Positions 1 to 11,172 of a stretch of 64,000 nt of DNA are shown here, in pieces. This DNA comes from Oncomelania hupensis (Eukaryota > Mollusca > Gastropoda > Littorinimorpha > Pomatiopsidae): the NCBI GenBank assembly GCA_036898135.1, contig CM072522.1, positions 7,223,686-7,287,685 on the forward strand, read 5' to 3'. The position numbers and the translations under genes were made by a program. The notes beneath the pieces were generated by a model. That model saw only the letters and a program-made list of their open reading frames with translations. It was not told where the DNA came from and made no database searches. The stretch's first letter is position 1. Each line of letters begins with the position of its first letter.

Positions 1-1027
1 CCATGATCGCCCTGCTGTATAGACTAAAGTACCCCAGCTAATCACCCTTGCATATAATAGCCATTGCCCTGTATTTACACCCCTTTGTTTCGCCCTAACC
101 AGAATGTGTAAATATCCACCCCTGTTGTTAGTAACCCCTCTTAGGCGCCGAGACTCTACTACATTATTGGCCGCCGTTAAATTCCCCCATCTCCAACAGA
201 AAAACCCCTAGTAGCCATTGTTGTTATAGATGGACAATTGGAAAGTACCGGTCATTCCTGACCAGGGCTTCCAAATTCAAATCTGACTGGCATGCGCGCT
301 GAACGGCGTGGCATCCAGAGTGTGGGTGCCCTTCTGACGCGGAGAACTAATCATTTGCAGAACGGTTCGCTGCATGCCACCCATATACCTGGTTGGCACT
401 GGGAAGCGAGAAGAAGACCATCCTCACCCTGCCACGTGCAGATGACCAGTTCAACCCACGCCACGCGATTGCACAAGCACTCTGCAACCCAGTGACCTAG
501 ATGAGTCAACCCACGCCACGCTCGCCTAACTGACCATTGCACAACAACCATCCAGTCTCCAGCGGCTACAACAGCCGACTAATCCCCAAGTTAAGTGTGT
601 CCTCTGCGCACACCACAACTCTGCCACCTATCTGGTTACCCACGCTTGGTCAACCAGCTATCTCGTGCCACCTGATGAAAGCAGTCCATATTCGCCCCTA
701 TTGACTTTCTCTAGTTAAACCAGAATAACTCCAGACTACTCTGTACTTCTTTAGCCCAGTACTCGTGACCCAGTGTAACTTACCCCAACAACGGCTGACC
801 TACATCCATATAATAAATTGTTGATACTATAACTACCCTGCTTCCCTTGTTTAAATTCTTCACTCCTGTTACTTCTCGTCTGTCCTTATAACTCTCTAGC
901 ACTCCTTAGCACTCCCAAGCATTATTCCCCTGAATGTCATCGCGCATCGGCCTATTACAAGGGAGGAGATACAGCGCGGGGGAGTAATTGCTTACCCACA
1001 TCCCCACACCCCCCTATATTCGTGACA
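1..1027 (+). repeat. 5' LTR (left part outside window)
   Basis: It matches 6619-7645 with a constant offset of 6618 and five substitutions, at 168, 374, 520, 784 and 920. It ends in GTGACA, the inverted complement of the TGTCAC that starts the 3' LTR. About 504 bases of this LTR lie left of the window. Confidence 0.95.
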
Positions 1028-1034
1028 TTAATTT

Positions 1035-1050
1035 TGGCGACCCCGACGAG
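1035..1050 (+). other. Primer-binding site, tRNA-Trp-like
   Basis: TGGCGACCCCGACGAG starts 7 bases after the LTR. It resembles the complement of a eukaryotic tRNA-Trp 3' end (TGGTGACCCCGACGTG) with two mismatches. The TGG start and position fit a PBS. The tRNA assignment is from memory of the tRNA sequence, and a tRNA-Arg ending in GTCGCCA is a possible alternative. Confidence 0.6.
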
Positions 1051-1392
1051 ACAAAAACTTAGTTTTCTAGCCCCTGCCCAGTCAACACCTTAGATTTCTA
1101 CCCCTGCCCGACGAGAGATAGGACCTAGCCCACTAGTCTAGTTAGTTCATAGCCTAGCCCCATAGGTCCCCCGCTTGCACTTCAGAGTTGTGGTGGAACA
1201 AAGAGGTTTTTTTCTTTCATTCTCTATGTTTTGATTGCCTGTTGTCTATGTGTTCGTGCTATGCTGTGTTCGCCCCTGTGTCATTTCACCTTAGCCTCAT
1301 TCTAGCCCCGCCCCTTGTTTGCTGTCAGAGTACCCCTCTGAGAGCGCCCTTCATCACAGTTAGGCCATTGACGGTAAGTCGCTTCTCTTGCC

Positions 1393-2700
1393 ATGGCCGA
1401 CCGGGGAGAACTCGCCCTTAAGTACAAGGGTATTGGCGAGAGCTTAGGGCTCGCCGGCACTGAGTTGAAGGACTATGTCCTCAAGAGCGTGGATGCGGAC
1501 ATTGCCGAGGAGAAATTGAAGAGGGAGGAGAGGGCTAAGGAACGGGAGGCGAAGAGGGAGGAGGAAGAGAGCAGCAGCACGGAAGAGAGAGGAGGAAGAG
1601 AGAGCAGCAGCACGGAAGCGGGAGGAGGAGAAGGAGAGGATCGCCGAAGAAGAGAGAGCAGCCGCGCAGAAGAGAGAGGAGGAAGAGAGAGCCGCAGCAC
1701 GGAAGAGAGAGGAGGAGAAGGATAGGATAGCCGAGGAAGAGAGGGCCGCAGCGCGAGAAGAGAAGGCGAAAGATAGAGAGATCGAGAGACGCCGACAGCT
1801 GCTCCAGCTCGAGCGCGATCGCCGCGAGCTAGGCCTTGGATCGCCCGCGAGCAACGATTTTACCCTCAGCACCTCCAGCTCTACCGCCGGCTCCGGAACA
1901 TCTTCAGTCACCCCGCCGATCCCGGGGATGAGCTTCACCTTGGACCCCTTCGTTGAGCGCGACGAATCCATCAAAGTATACCTCGCACGCTTCGAGCGAG
2001 TCGCGGGCGAGAACCAGCTCGACCCGCAATACTGGTATCGGAAACTGAGCCACGGCCTAAAAGGTAAAGCGTACGAGATCCTCGCTAAGACGCCGACAGC
2101 CGAGGAGGGCGACTACCCCGCCCTAAAGAAAGCGCTGCTCCACGAATTCGAACTGTCCGGCGAACACTACCGGAAGAGCTTCCGTAACTCCCGGAGAGAG
2201 AAGGGAGAGAAATAAACCCAGTTTGCCGACCGGCTAGCCACGATGAGGGACAAGTGGATTGAGCAAACCGAGGAGCCCAAGACCTACGATGGGTTGCTCG
2301 AGCTGATGCTGGGCGAACAGCTGAAGGGAACCATGTCGGGCGAACTTCGGACCTTCGCCGCCGAACAGGGAGCCGCCCGCTTGGAGGACCTCATCATAGT
2401 AGCGGACCGCTACTTGACCGCCCACCCCGACGACCGACAGCCTCGCCGGGAACCCCGAACACTCTCGCCACCAGAAACCCACCAACAACCTCGCCGGCCC
2501 GTCCCGCCAGCGAACAATCGACCACCCCCGCCTAAAGGACGCCAAAACACCGGAACAGAGCCTGGGAAGAGGAGCGGAGAGCTCTACTGCGGCTATTGTC
2601 AACGCCGAGGCCACACACGAGAAAAGTGCTTCCGCCGCCTCAGCGACCAGCGACGTAAGCAAGGCAACGTGTTAGCCCTGCGCCAAGTCACGCCCGACGG
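1393..2700 (+). pseudogene. gag: Gag (capsid/nucleocapsid), frame-disrupted
   Basis: Translation starts at the ATG at 1393 (MADRGELALKYKG). The first ~55 codons lead into a highly charged coiled coil. From about 1560 the coherent reading moves to frame 2, where alanine- and arginine-rich heptad-like units (ERAAARKREEE) repeat several times; the original frame ends at a stop at 1723-1725. Frame 2 then runs through a capsid-like segment (FTLDPFVERDESIKVYLARFE at 1931 onward) to an in-frame TAA at 2213-2215 and continues in the same frame beyond it. A CCHC zinc knuckle (CGYCQRRGHTREKC) lies at 2588-2629. Gag would form the retrotransposon particle and bind its RNA. One frameshift and one stop make this copy unlikely to give full-length Gag. 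Confidence 0.85.
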
Positions 2701-3338
2701 GAACCCGGTGACCCCCGTCGCCACTCCCACCGACCGCGCGGCCGTCACAGAGCAGGTGACCGTGAACAACCACCCTGCACACGGCCTCTACGACACTGGC
2801 CTAACCTTCGACGCCGTCGTCCGCCGCTCGCTCATCAGGGATAGCGATCTGACCGGCGAAAAGATCACCCTGAAGCTGGCCGACGCATCACAGCCAAGCA
2901 CTACGCTACCTATCGCCAGGATCAACGTCGCCAGCCGCTACGTCACGGGATCCATCCAAGCCGCCGTGATGGACCAGCCTCTCTACGACCTGATCCTTGG
3001 GTGCCGATACGTCTTCCTGGGAATGCCACCCCAGCCTGTGGAGTCAATGGCCGCCGTCCAGACGCGCGCCCAAACGAAATCAGCCTCGACCCCACCACCG
3101 ATACCCAACCAGATGCCGGAGCAGATCCGGAAGGCCCAGGAAGAGGACGCCACCCTGCGCAGATGCTTCGGGAAACTACCCGCCGCGCGCACTCCACCCA
3201 AGACCGGGGACTTCTACGTCGAAGACGGACTCTTGTACCGCCAGAAGGACGACCACTCTCAGCTGGTAGTACCCGCGACCCTTCGCCCCCAAGTCCTGGA
3301 ACTTGGCCACAGCATGCCCCTGAGTGGTCACATGGGGG
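2701..3338 (+). pseudogene. pol: Pol N-terminal part: aspartic protease and start of integrase
   Basis: It reads on in the same frame as late gag, so Gag and protease were one continuous frame. The active-site triplet DTG lies at 2792-2800 (GLYDTGLTFDAVV), followed by a hydrophobic LILG-like motif near 2990 (YDLILGCRYV). This fits a retropepsin that cleaves the polyprotein as a dimer. From about 3100 an integrase N-terminal region begins (VEDGLLYRQK, then the histidines of the HHCC finger near 3305-3333). The frame is lost at a run of five G at 3334-3338; one extra G accounts for the shift into the downstream frame. Confidence 0.82.
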
Positions 3339-5924
3339 ATAGGAGCAACCGCCCTGCGTATCAGCGCGCAGTACCACTGGCCCGGGATGTCAGAAGACGT
3401 AAAGCGATACGTCAAATCTTGTCGCCAGTGCCAGCGTTTCTCACCCCGCCATCATACCGTCCCAGTAACCATCAGCCCCACCGTCGTCGTAGGAACGCCT
3501 TTTCAACGAGTAGCCGTCGACATAGTTGGGCCCCTACCGCGAACCAAGAAGCGGAACCAATACCTGCTCACCTTAGTCGACGCATGCTCCATGTGGTGTG
3601 AGGCCGTTCCCCTGCCGAAGATCGACGCCGCCCGAGTCGCCGACGCGCTCGTCGCCATCTTCACGCGAGTCGGATTCCCGGAGAGCATCATGACCGACAA
3701 CGGGTCGCAGTTCACGGGAAGACTGATGCAGGAAGTCTTCCATCTACTCCGCATCCGTCACATCCGAACCCCACCCTACCATCCTGCCAGCAAAGGACAG
3801 GTCGAGCGCCTGAACGGAACGCTCATCGCCATCATACGGAAAATCGCCGACGACCAACCCACCGCGTGGGACAGCTACGTTACGTCAGCGCTCTTCGCGT
3901 ACCGAGAGACGCCGCACACCTCAACCGGATACACCCCGTCCACGTTACTCTTTGGGAGACCCCTCTCTGGACCCCTAGCTGCCTTGCGACGCAGCTGGAC
4001 AGACGCCAAGCTCGACGAGACACCGGTCGACGCTACCAAGTATGTCACCAAACTCCAGGAGACCCTTAAGGCCACGTGGAAAGCCGCCTCCGCCAACCTG
4101 AAGAAGGCGAGAGAGAGACAAGCCAGGTATCACAACCGCCGCGCCCGAGACCGGGAGCTTCAAGTAGGAGAACAGGTCCTACTACTACTCCCCAGCGGCA
4201 CAACCAAGCTCGATATCGCCTGGCAAGGACCCTACAAGGTGCTGGAGAAACTCTCCAGAACAACCTACCGCATCGAAGTAGACGGTAAGCCCAGGACCCA
4301 CCACATCAACCTACTCAAGCGATACCTGGAACCGCCCGCAGTCGCCCCGGATACACACTCGCTGCTTACGGTCGCGCTGGCCGTCGAGGTGGATGGTACA
4401 GAGACCGGCGTCGCCGAATATCCGCTACATGGGAAGGAATCCTTCCGAGACGTATCTCTCGACCCATCGCTCCCCGCCAGCCAGCAACGCCAACTGCGCT
4501 CCATCATCGCCGACTACCAAGAGGTACTCACCGACGTGCCCGGGAGAACGGACCTCGAGGAAGTTCACCTAACTCTGACGGACACCACACCCGTCCGCCA
4601 GAAACCATACCCCGTCCCGCTTTCCCAGCAGCAGGTAGTGAGGAAGGAGGTCGAGGCTCTGCTTCAAGCCGGAGTCATCGCTCCATCTAGTTCCCCCTAC
4701 AGCGCCGGCATAGTACTCTCACGTAAACCCAGTGGAGAGCACCGCCTCTGCATAGATTTCCGCCAGCTCAACCTCGTGACTCAGTTCGTACCCGGACCCA
4801 TGTCCGACCCAACGGACCTGTTCGCGAAACTGCAGTCGGCGAGATACTTCTCCCGAGTGGACCTGAGCAAAGGATTCTACCAGATCCCGGTGCACCCATC
4901 TTCCCGACAGTACCTGGCGTTCAGCACCATGGACGGCCATTATGAATTCAACGTCCTGCCGTTCGGCCTACACAACGCGCCGAGCATTTTCAGCACCATG
5001 ATGAGGAAATTACTGGACCCCCTCCACTGCTCGTCCCTGCATTCCTTCATGGACGACATCCTTGTCGCCACGGAAACCTGGGAAGAGCACCTGCGAGTGG
5101 TACGCCAGTTACTACACCGCCTCAGAGAAGCCGGACTCACCGCCCGACAGACCAAGTGCCAATTCGGCTACCAGGAACTAGAGTTCCTAGGCCACACAAT
5201 CAGCCATGGACAGCTCCGACCTCTGGAGAAGACCATCCAGCGCCTACGAGAAGCGCCCCGCCCCAAGACTAAGAAGGACGTCCAATCCTTCCTGGGATTG
5301 AGCGGGTTTTACCAGAAGTTTGTGCCAGGGTACAACGGAATCGCCGCACCCCTATCGAGCCTGACCAGAAAGACAGCGCCCGACCGAGTTCTATGGACCC
5401 CGCAGTGCGAAGCCGCATTCCAAGAACTGAAACGGAAGCTGACGTCGCAGCCCGTCTTGCGACTCCCCATCCACACGCAACCCTTCGTCTTGCGTACCGA
5501 CGCCAGCGACGTAGGCCTCGGAGCCGTACTCCTACAACGGGACTCCGCGGACACTACCACGCTCTTCCCCGTCGCCTACGCCAGCAGGAAGCTGAAACCA
5601 GCGGAGCAGAACTATGCCACGTCCGAGAAGGAGTGCCTCGCACTCGTCTGGGCCGTGCAAAAGTTCCAACTTTATCTATACGGCACCCACTTCACCGTAC
5701 AGGTCGACCACCAGCCGCTATCCTTCCTAGCCACTTCAAAATACCTCAACGCCCGGCTGATGAGATGGGCTCTGTTGCTCCAAGCGTATTCCTTCCAGCT
5801 TGAGCACATCCCAGGGAGGGACAACCACGGAGCGGACTTCCTCAGCCGCCATCCCGCCTCCGACTCCGCCGAATCCCCACTGAGGGCCGACGCCCCAGTG
5901 TTCATTCCCTCCGCCACCCACTAG
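3324..5924 (+). CDS. pol: Integrase - reverse transcriptase - RNase H polyprotein
   Basis: This open frame of 866 codons shows the cysteines of the HHCC finger (KSCRQCQ near 3415-3432), a DDE integrase core (VAVDIVGPLP near 3510, IMTDNGSQF near 3690, KGQVERLNGT near 3800) and a GPY/F-type module (GPYKVLEKL near 4230). Reverse transcriptase follows (RVDLSKGFYQIP near 4855; catalytic box FMDD at 5046-5057, with F in place of Y), then RNase H (LRTDASDVGLGAVL near 5485, EKECLALVWA near 5625). The stop is at 5922-5924. The frame probably has no start of its own and belonged to a Gag-Pol continuum. It copies element RNA and inserts the cDNA. The integrase-first order is the notable feature. Confidence 0.9.
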   Translation: MVTWGIGATALRISAQYHWPGMSEDVKRYVKSCRQCQRFSPRHHTVPVTISPTVVVGTPFQRVAVDIVGPLPRTKKRNQYLLTLVDACSMWCEAVPLPKIDAARVADALVAIFTRVGFPESIMTDNGSQFTGRLMQEVFHLLRIRHIRTPPYHPASKGQVERLNGTLIAIIRKIADDQPTAWDSYVTSALFAYRETPHTSTGYTPSTLLFGRPLSGPLAALRRSWTDAKLDETPVDATKYVTKLQETLKATWKAASANLKKARERQARYHNRRARDRELQVGEQVLLLLPSGTTKLDIAWQGPYKVLEKLSRTTYRIEVDGKPRTHHINLLKRYLEPPAVAPDTHSLLTVALAVEVDGTETGVAEYPLHGKESFRDVSLDPSLPASQQRQLRSIIADYQEVLTDVPGRTDLEEVHLTLTDTTPVRQKPYPVPLSQQQVVRKEVEALLQAGVIAPSSSPYSAGIVLSRKPSGEHRLCIDFRQLNLVTQFVPGPMSDPTDLFAKLQSARYFSRVDLSKGFYQIPVHPSSRQYLAFSTMDGHYEFNVLPFGLHNAPSIFSTMMRKLLDPLHCSSLHSFMDDILVATETWEEHLRVVRQLLHRLREAGLTARQTKCQFGYQELEFLGHTISHGQLRPLEKTIQRLREAPRPKTKKDVQSFLGLSGFYQKFVPGYNGIAAPLSSLTRKTAPDRVLWTPQCEAAFQELKRKLTSQPVLRLPIHTQPFVLRTDASDVGLGAVLLQRDSADTTTLFPVAYASRKLKPAEQNYATSEKECLALVWAVQKFQLYLYGTHFTVQVDHQPLSFLATSKYLNARLMRWALLLQAYSFQLEHIPGRDNHGADFLSRHPASDSAESPLRADAPVFIPSATH

Positions 5925-6114
5925 CCGTCGCCGGAACCCGGAACCCCCGCGGACCCCAGCCTTGGGCATCCGCCGCCTACCACCCCGAACCCTGTATAGC
6001 CCCAGCAGCTCCTGGACCACCTCCACCAACATCCCGCATCGCAGCAGACCCCAGAGCTAATCGGCCGCGTTCACAGCCGAGGCCGAGGACCTCGCCTTTT
6101 CCTTGGGGGGCCTC

Positions 6115-7645
6115 TGTCACTGGCGGACTCTTTAGTTCTGTGGCCCCTGCTCGCGGCAATCCTCCGTACTTGCCACTGACCACGCGACCTAAGCCCCGCC
6201 CCTCAGTACAGTCCCACGTGACCCGCGACCGGACTTTTGAGAAGTTAAAGCATAGCTTCATCAGTCCACTTCTGCAAGCCCAAGACAACACATCGCCTGC
6301 TTGAGACACGTCTGCCTCCACGTTGCGACCTCTGAGCTCAGCCATACCCTTGTGTTCTGCCCGTTCTTTGGTCAAGGTGAGAGGAGTGATTTATTCCATA
6401 TTATTTAGCTACCCATCACCCGTCGATTTCCCCACATGTTCGTATGTCTTGTAGATATTTACGTCCGTGTCTGTGTATCGTTGTGATGAATTGCTTGTGA
6501 TATACCATTTTGCTTTATGTACCCATTATCTGTAGTTCGATTGTTGTACATGAACATGCCATGCTTATATTTATACATGTATATCCCCCTATCCACATTC
6601 CTGTATAAATCCCCCATGCCATGATCGCCCTGCTGTATAGACTAAAGTACCCCAGCTAATCACCCTTGCATATAATAGCCATTGCCCTGTATTTACACCC
6701 CTTTGTTTCGCCCTAACCAGAATGTGTAAATATCCACCCCTGTTGTTAGTAACCCCTCTTAGGCGCCGAGACTCTACTACATTATCGGCCGCCGTTAAAT
6801 TCCCCCATCTCCAACAGAAAAACCCCTAGTAGCCATTGTTGTTATAGATGGACAATTGGAAAGTACCGGTCATTCCTGACCAGGGCTTCCAAATTCAAAT
6901 CTGACTGGCATGCGCGCTGAACGGCGTGGCATCCAGAGTGTGGGTGCCCTTCTGACGCGGAGAACTAATCATTTGCAGAACGGTTCGCTGCGTGCCACCC
7001 ATATACCTGGTTGGCACTGGGAAGCGAGAAGAAGACCATCCTCACCCTGCCACGTGCAGATGACCAGTTCAACCCACGCCACGCGATTGCACAAGCACTC
7101 TGCAACCCAGTGACCTAGATGAGTCAACCCACGCCACACTCGCCTAACTGACCATTGCACAACAACCATCCAGTCTCCAGCGGCTACAACAGCCGACTAA
7201 TCCCCAAGTTAAGTGTGTCCTCTGCGCACACCACAACTCTGCCACCTATCTGGTTACCCACGCTTGGTCAACCAGCTATCTCGTGCCACCTGATGAAAGC
7301 AGTCCATATTCGCCCCTATTGACTTTCTCTAGTTAAACCAGAATAACTCCAGACTACTCTGTACTTCTTTAGCCCAGTACTCGTGACCCAGTGTAACTTA
7401 CGCCAACAACGGCTGACCTACATCCATATAATAAATTGTTGATACTATAACTACCCTGCTTCCCTTGTTTAAATTCTTCACTCCTGTTACTTCTCGTCTG
7501 TCCTTATAACTCTCTAGCACTCCTTAGCACTCCCAAGAATTATTCCCCTGAATGTCATCGCGCATCGGCCTATTACAAGGGAGGAGATACAGCGCGGGGG
7601 AGTAATTGCTTACCCACATCCCCACACCCCCCTATATTCGTGACA
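6115..7645 (+). repeat. 3' LTR, 1531 bp, complete
   Basis: It starts TGTCACTGGCGG and ends TTCGTGACA, so it has TG...CA ends with a perfect 6-bp inverted repeat. A G-rich stretch just before it (near 6104-6114) may be the polypurine tract but is weak. The 5' target duplication lies outside the window, so the 3' flank GTAGT cannot be checked. Confidence 0.93.
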
Positions 7646-8135
7646 GTAGTGGAGAAACAACTAAATCAGCAAGGTATCAACACAGCATAATACAGCACAA
7701 ACCTGTAAACAAATATATAGTCTTAACAGTCTGCCTACAAAACTCAAATACTACATAATATAATACGCCTTCCGCCGTCCGCCATCTTGACCTGGTTATA
7801 CATAATCACAATGATAATAATACATGATGCTATACATACATTTCAATAATATAATGCAACTCTTGATATTAATAATTCATGTCTCTTTCATAAGCATAAT
7901 CGTTTACATAAATATACATGATCATTGCGACTACACTTCAATCACACAGTCCCAATTTATTCCATCCTCATCTTCATCCTCATCACCCCTCTCAACTGTT
8001 ATAATACAACATGATTATCTCCCTTCATTCACATTATCTTATCGTACTATAATATAAACATGCTCTCCTCTTATCCATCACTTTCTTCACCTCCCCTCCA
8101 GCATAGTACAATTATCTCTCTCCCCTTACATACAT

Positions 8136-8177
<42 letters not shown>

Positions 8178-9530
8178 ACATGCATTCCACATCGTCACCT
8201 TTGACCCACTTTAGCAACAACAGCAACGACATTCCCGTTCGTGTATAAAACAAGAAAATCATATAAAAATCATACAAAATCAATAAATCATTATTCATCA
8301 AAATACATCCCCTTCACCCTCATTCACCATCATTCATTCGCGTACGCAGTCTCGGAGCGCTCGCCACTGAGGAAATGAATTACAGGGCTTTACTCACCGT
8401 TTAGGTCTCGGCCTGTGACACACCTCCCCCAACACAATACACCACAACACAGTACGACACAGTGGTTAGTCTGAGAGTTAATTTCGTTTCTGGCTATTTG
8501 CTAGTTATTCTCACAAGGACATCTCAATTCTTTAAAAGACCTTGAGCCTCGGCAGGTGCCCAATAGAGGACTACACAACCTTAGGAAAGAATCCTACATT
8601 TATCTCCAATAAATGGCAATTACATTCCTCCTTTACAGTCTTTAGGCATTCTTACCCCGACAAGGGCGTAAGACCTTGGGTGGTTCGAAACAACGATTAC
8701 AGCACCCTTTCAGAAAGGAAACCCTAACACTCGTCTGACACACAGTCACAAGGTTACTTTTCCGACTAAAGCTGACCTCTCGCAAAAGCACCAAATCGAC
8801 TCTGCCTTACTAAACGCAACCCAGGCCACAGGTAAACCGGTCGAGTTCTCGTTCAGTACCCCTCTTCTAATTCTACATACCCCTATTTTCTACGTTACGC
8901 ACGTGTACTTAGAGCTACTGCACTCTTTCGCACGCAATAAAGAAAACGGCCAAGCTATCTATGTACACTACACAGTAGAGAAGTGCAACTTCGCACAAAA
9001 TATAGCTCTCTCTGTTAATGCTGAAACTCGTGTCGTCACATTTATTGTAAGCTATAACGAAATGTTTATTTGGACCGGACCGGGCTGCCGGACCTGTTTA
9101 TTCCAGTAACCATGCGGCTATTTACTTAACTTTGCAACGCATGTGGATCACAGCTACACGTGGAAGCAGCTGTTCGATAATAAATGACACTGGTACAAAG
9201 AAATACACATGCAGAACGCGCATTTTAATCTTTACTATAGGCCGACCGGGCAGTGGTTTGGAGAAATATCTTCAGTGGCACCAGTACCTACCTTTCGTCT
9301 TTATAACCTTATTTTCATTATTTGTTTTCCATTTATTATATTATTAGTTATTATTATTTAATTAGATCTAATTGTTTAGATGGCGTTTAAACAAAAGACC
9401 AGCTTAAAGTATAATCTACATCCTTCATCAGCAAATTATAAATTTACCTTTGACTTGCACTCCTCAATAGTGCGGTTCGCCAATCCTTTGGAATTGGCAG
9501 CTGTCGCCCCCTCCTGCCAAGCCAGATGTT
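7646..9530. other. Intergenic DNA with a possible LTR remnant
   Basis: No coding region is supported here. The stretch is AT-rich and has a (CT)n run at 8141-8176. Around 8410-8419 the sequence ends in GGCCTGTGACA, and its reverse strand starts TGTCAC and carries AATAA-like signals, as in other LTRs of this window. The matching far end was not found, so this is only a candidate remnant, possibly interrupted by the Gypsy element. 8420-9530 shows no recognisable feature. Confidence 0.35.
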
Positions 9531-10835
9531 TCCTATCCAATCTTATCCTATCCCGTAACTCGGAGGTCGTAGGGGCACCACATATGATCGTTTAACCAGC
9601 ATACTCCATCTTTCCCTGTTCTCAACAACCCTGATGGTTTCGCTCAGTGTCAAACCAGTCCATTCTCGAATGTTGTCCTCCCACCTCTTTTTCGGCCTCC
9701 CTCTTCTTCTAACTCCTTGCACTGTGCCTTGCAGGATGGTCTTTGCAAGACCTGATGATCTGGTGACGTGGCCATACTATCGGATTTTCCGTTTTTTCAC
9801 CACTGTGAGCAGGTCATCGTGTTGTCCAATGGCTTGTGTGATGGTCTGTCGGACATCGTCGTTGGTGATGTGCTGGGTGTAGGAAATGCCCAGAAGTCTT
9901 CTGTAGCACCTCATCGCCATGCTTTGTATTCTTCGTTGGAGATCTGCTGTGAGGGTCTATGTTTTGCAAGCATATAAGAAGATGGAGATGACAATGGAGC
10001 GCAGCAGTCTTACCTTGGAATGTAGGCTGGTGGTCCTGTCTTTCCAAATGGGCTTCAACCTTGTCAGGGCAGCAGTTGTTTGTGCGATCCAGGAGAAAAC
10101 TTCTTGTCAGGACCCATTGTCTGATACAATGGCTCCTAAATATTTGAAGGCAAGCTATGCACTGTGTTGAGGGATTGGCCTTGGACTTTGATGTCCGTGT
10201 TGATGCCATTGGTATTGTTGGTCATCATTTTGGTCTTCTCTGCACTTATTTCAATTCCATAGGCTCTGGAGGTGGTGTCAAGCCTCTGTACCAGCTGTTC
10301 AAGTTCTTTTTCCTCTCCAGATAATCCATCGATGTCATCCGCAAAACGAATGTTGGACATTGCTCTTCCCCCTATGCTGACTGTGCCTTCGTGATCTGCA
10401 ATGGCATCTGCCATGATGCACTCTAGGAAGATGTTGAAGAGTGTTGGAGAGAGTAGGCATCCCTGACGCACACCAAGTATTGTTCTGAACCAGTTTCCGA
10501 TGGCGCTGTTATGGAGGACTGCACTGGTAGCCTTGTCATACAGGTTTTTGATGACTTCAATAATTTTAGGGCTGATGTTGTACAGTCTCATTGTTACCCA
10601 CAGAACTGCATGCCAGACTCGATCGGCCAAACGCCTTTTTGAAGTCTACGAATATATGATATTAATGTTGTTGGTGCTGTAGGTTTTTCTCGCAGATTAT
10701 TCTGAGGTTGAAAATCTGTTCAGTGGTACTTCGCCCTGCCCTGAATCCTGCTTGTTCTGCAGCTAAGATATCTTCAGCTTGGGGATTCAATCTGTTGAGT
10801 ATTATTTTCAGGAGGACCTTTCTAGGATGGCTGAT
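9531..10835 (-). mobile_element. RTE-clade LINE fragment (copy A), 5'-truncated
   Basis: On the minus strand it carries the C-terminal half of an RTE reverse transcriptase. The most readable part is 10136-10630 (GVRQGCLLSPTLFNIF, then FADDIDGL, the catalytic box). The reading then breaks into other frames down to the 3' end. The 3' tail is a degenerate (GGATA)n at 9531-9553, the tail type of RTE elements. It is homologous to the full-length copy at 54857-58190 and stops abruptly at about 10835. Several frameshifts make it a dead copy. Confidence 0.88.
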
Positions 10836-11057
10836 TACTTTTTACAATTTGTGAACATTTCTTTTTTCCTTGCAATATGTCTCTTTTCTTTTTGCGACAT
10901 AGGCCTCCAACAAGGCCACTTCTTCACCATGGCTAAAATTCATTTTCCTATCACGTTTGTTGGGCGCAGCCATGATGGAGAATGACGAATTGTGGGATGG
11001 TTTTCATGACGTGTATGCGTGACGTCATTTTTAGTTTCGCAAAATCAATTATAACTT
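10836..11057. other. Unassigned intergenic DNA
   Basis: No gene or recognised repeat is seen between the RTE copy and the foldback element at 11058. Confidence 0.4.
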
Positions 11058-11172
11058 GCCCTAAAACTATTCTTGTTAAAACTGTTCTTAAAATGTTTAC
11101 TTTTAGAAGCGCGTCATGCATTGCTTTTAACTTATTTCTATAGAACAGTTTTAACTAGAACTGTTTTAGGGC
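11058..11172. mobile_element. Foldback (MITE-like) hairpin element
   Basis: GCCCTAAAACTATTC... at 11058-11088 is nearly the exact reverse complement of 11142-11172 (31-bp arms with few mismatches), with a 53-bp loop. It could fold into a hairpin. The size and structure resemble a non-autonomous DNA transposon. No target duplication was confirmed. Confidence 0.6.

Larger units (their letters stand above)
1..7645 (+). mobile_element. Ty3/Gypsy LTR retrotransposon with Gmr1-type pol order
   Basis: Two LTRs flank a gag-pol interior. The left LTR is cut by the window start and the right one is complete. The interior encodes, in order, Gag with a CCHC knuckle, an aspartic protease (DTG), integrase, then reverse transcriptase and RNase H. 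In most Ty3/Gypsy elements integrase follows RNase H. Integrase before RT inside a Gypsy-type sequence is the arrangement of Gmr1 elements, known from fish and other deuterostomes. The visible LTR parts differ at 5 of 1027 positions, so the insertion is young. Three lesions break the reading frame: a shift near 1560, a stop at 2213-2215 and a shift at the G run 3334-3338. No env-like ORF is visible between RNase H and the 3' LTR. Confidence 0.93.

Noticed and set aside
292..495. 67-codon frame repeated at 6910-7113
   Set aside because: It is inside both LTRs and simply duplicated with them; no recognised protein.
1444..1974. 176-codon minus-strand Ser/Ala-rich frame
   Set aside because: Antisense shadow of the charged Gag coiled coil.
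5925..6114. Possible env gene between RNase H and 3' LTR
   Set aside because: Only about 190 bases are available and no frame is open.
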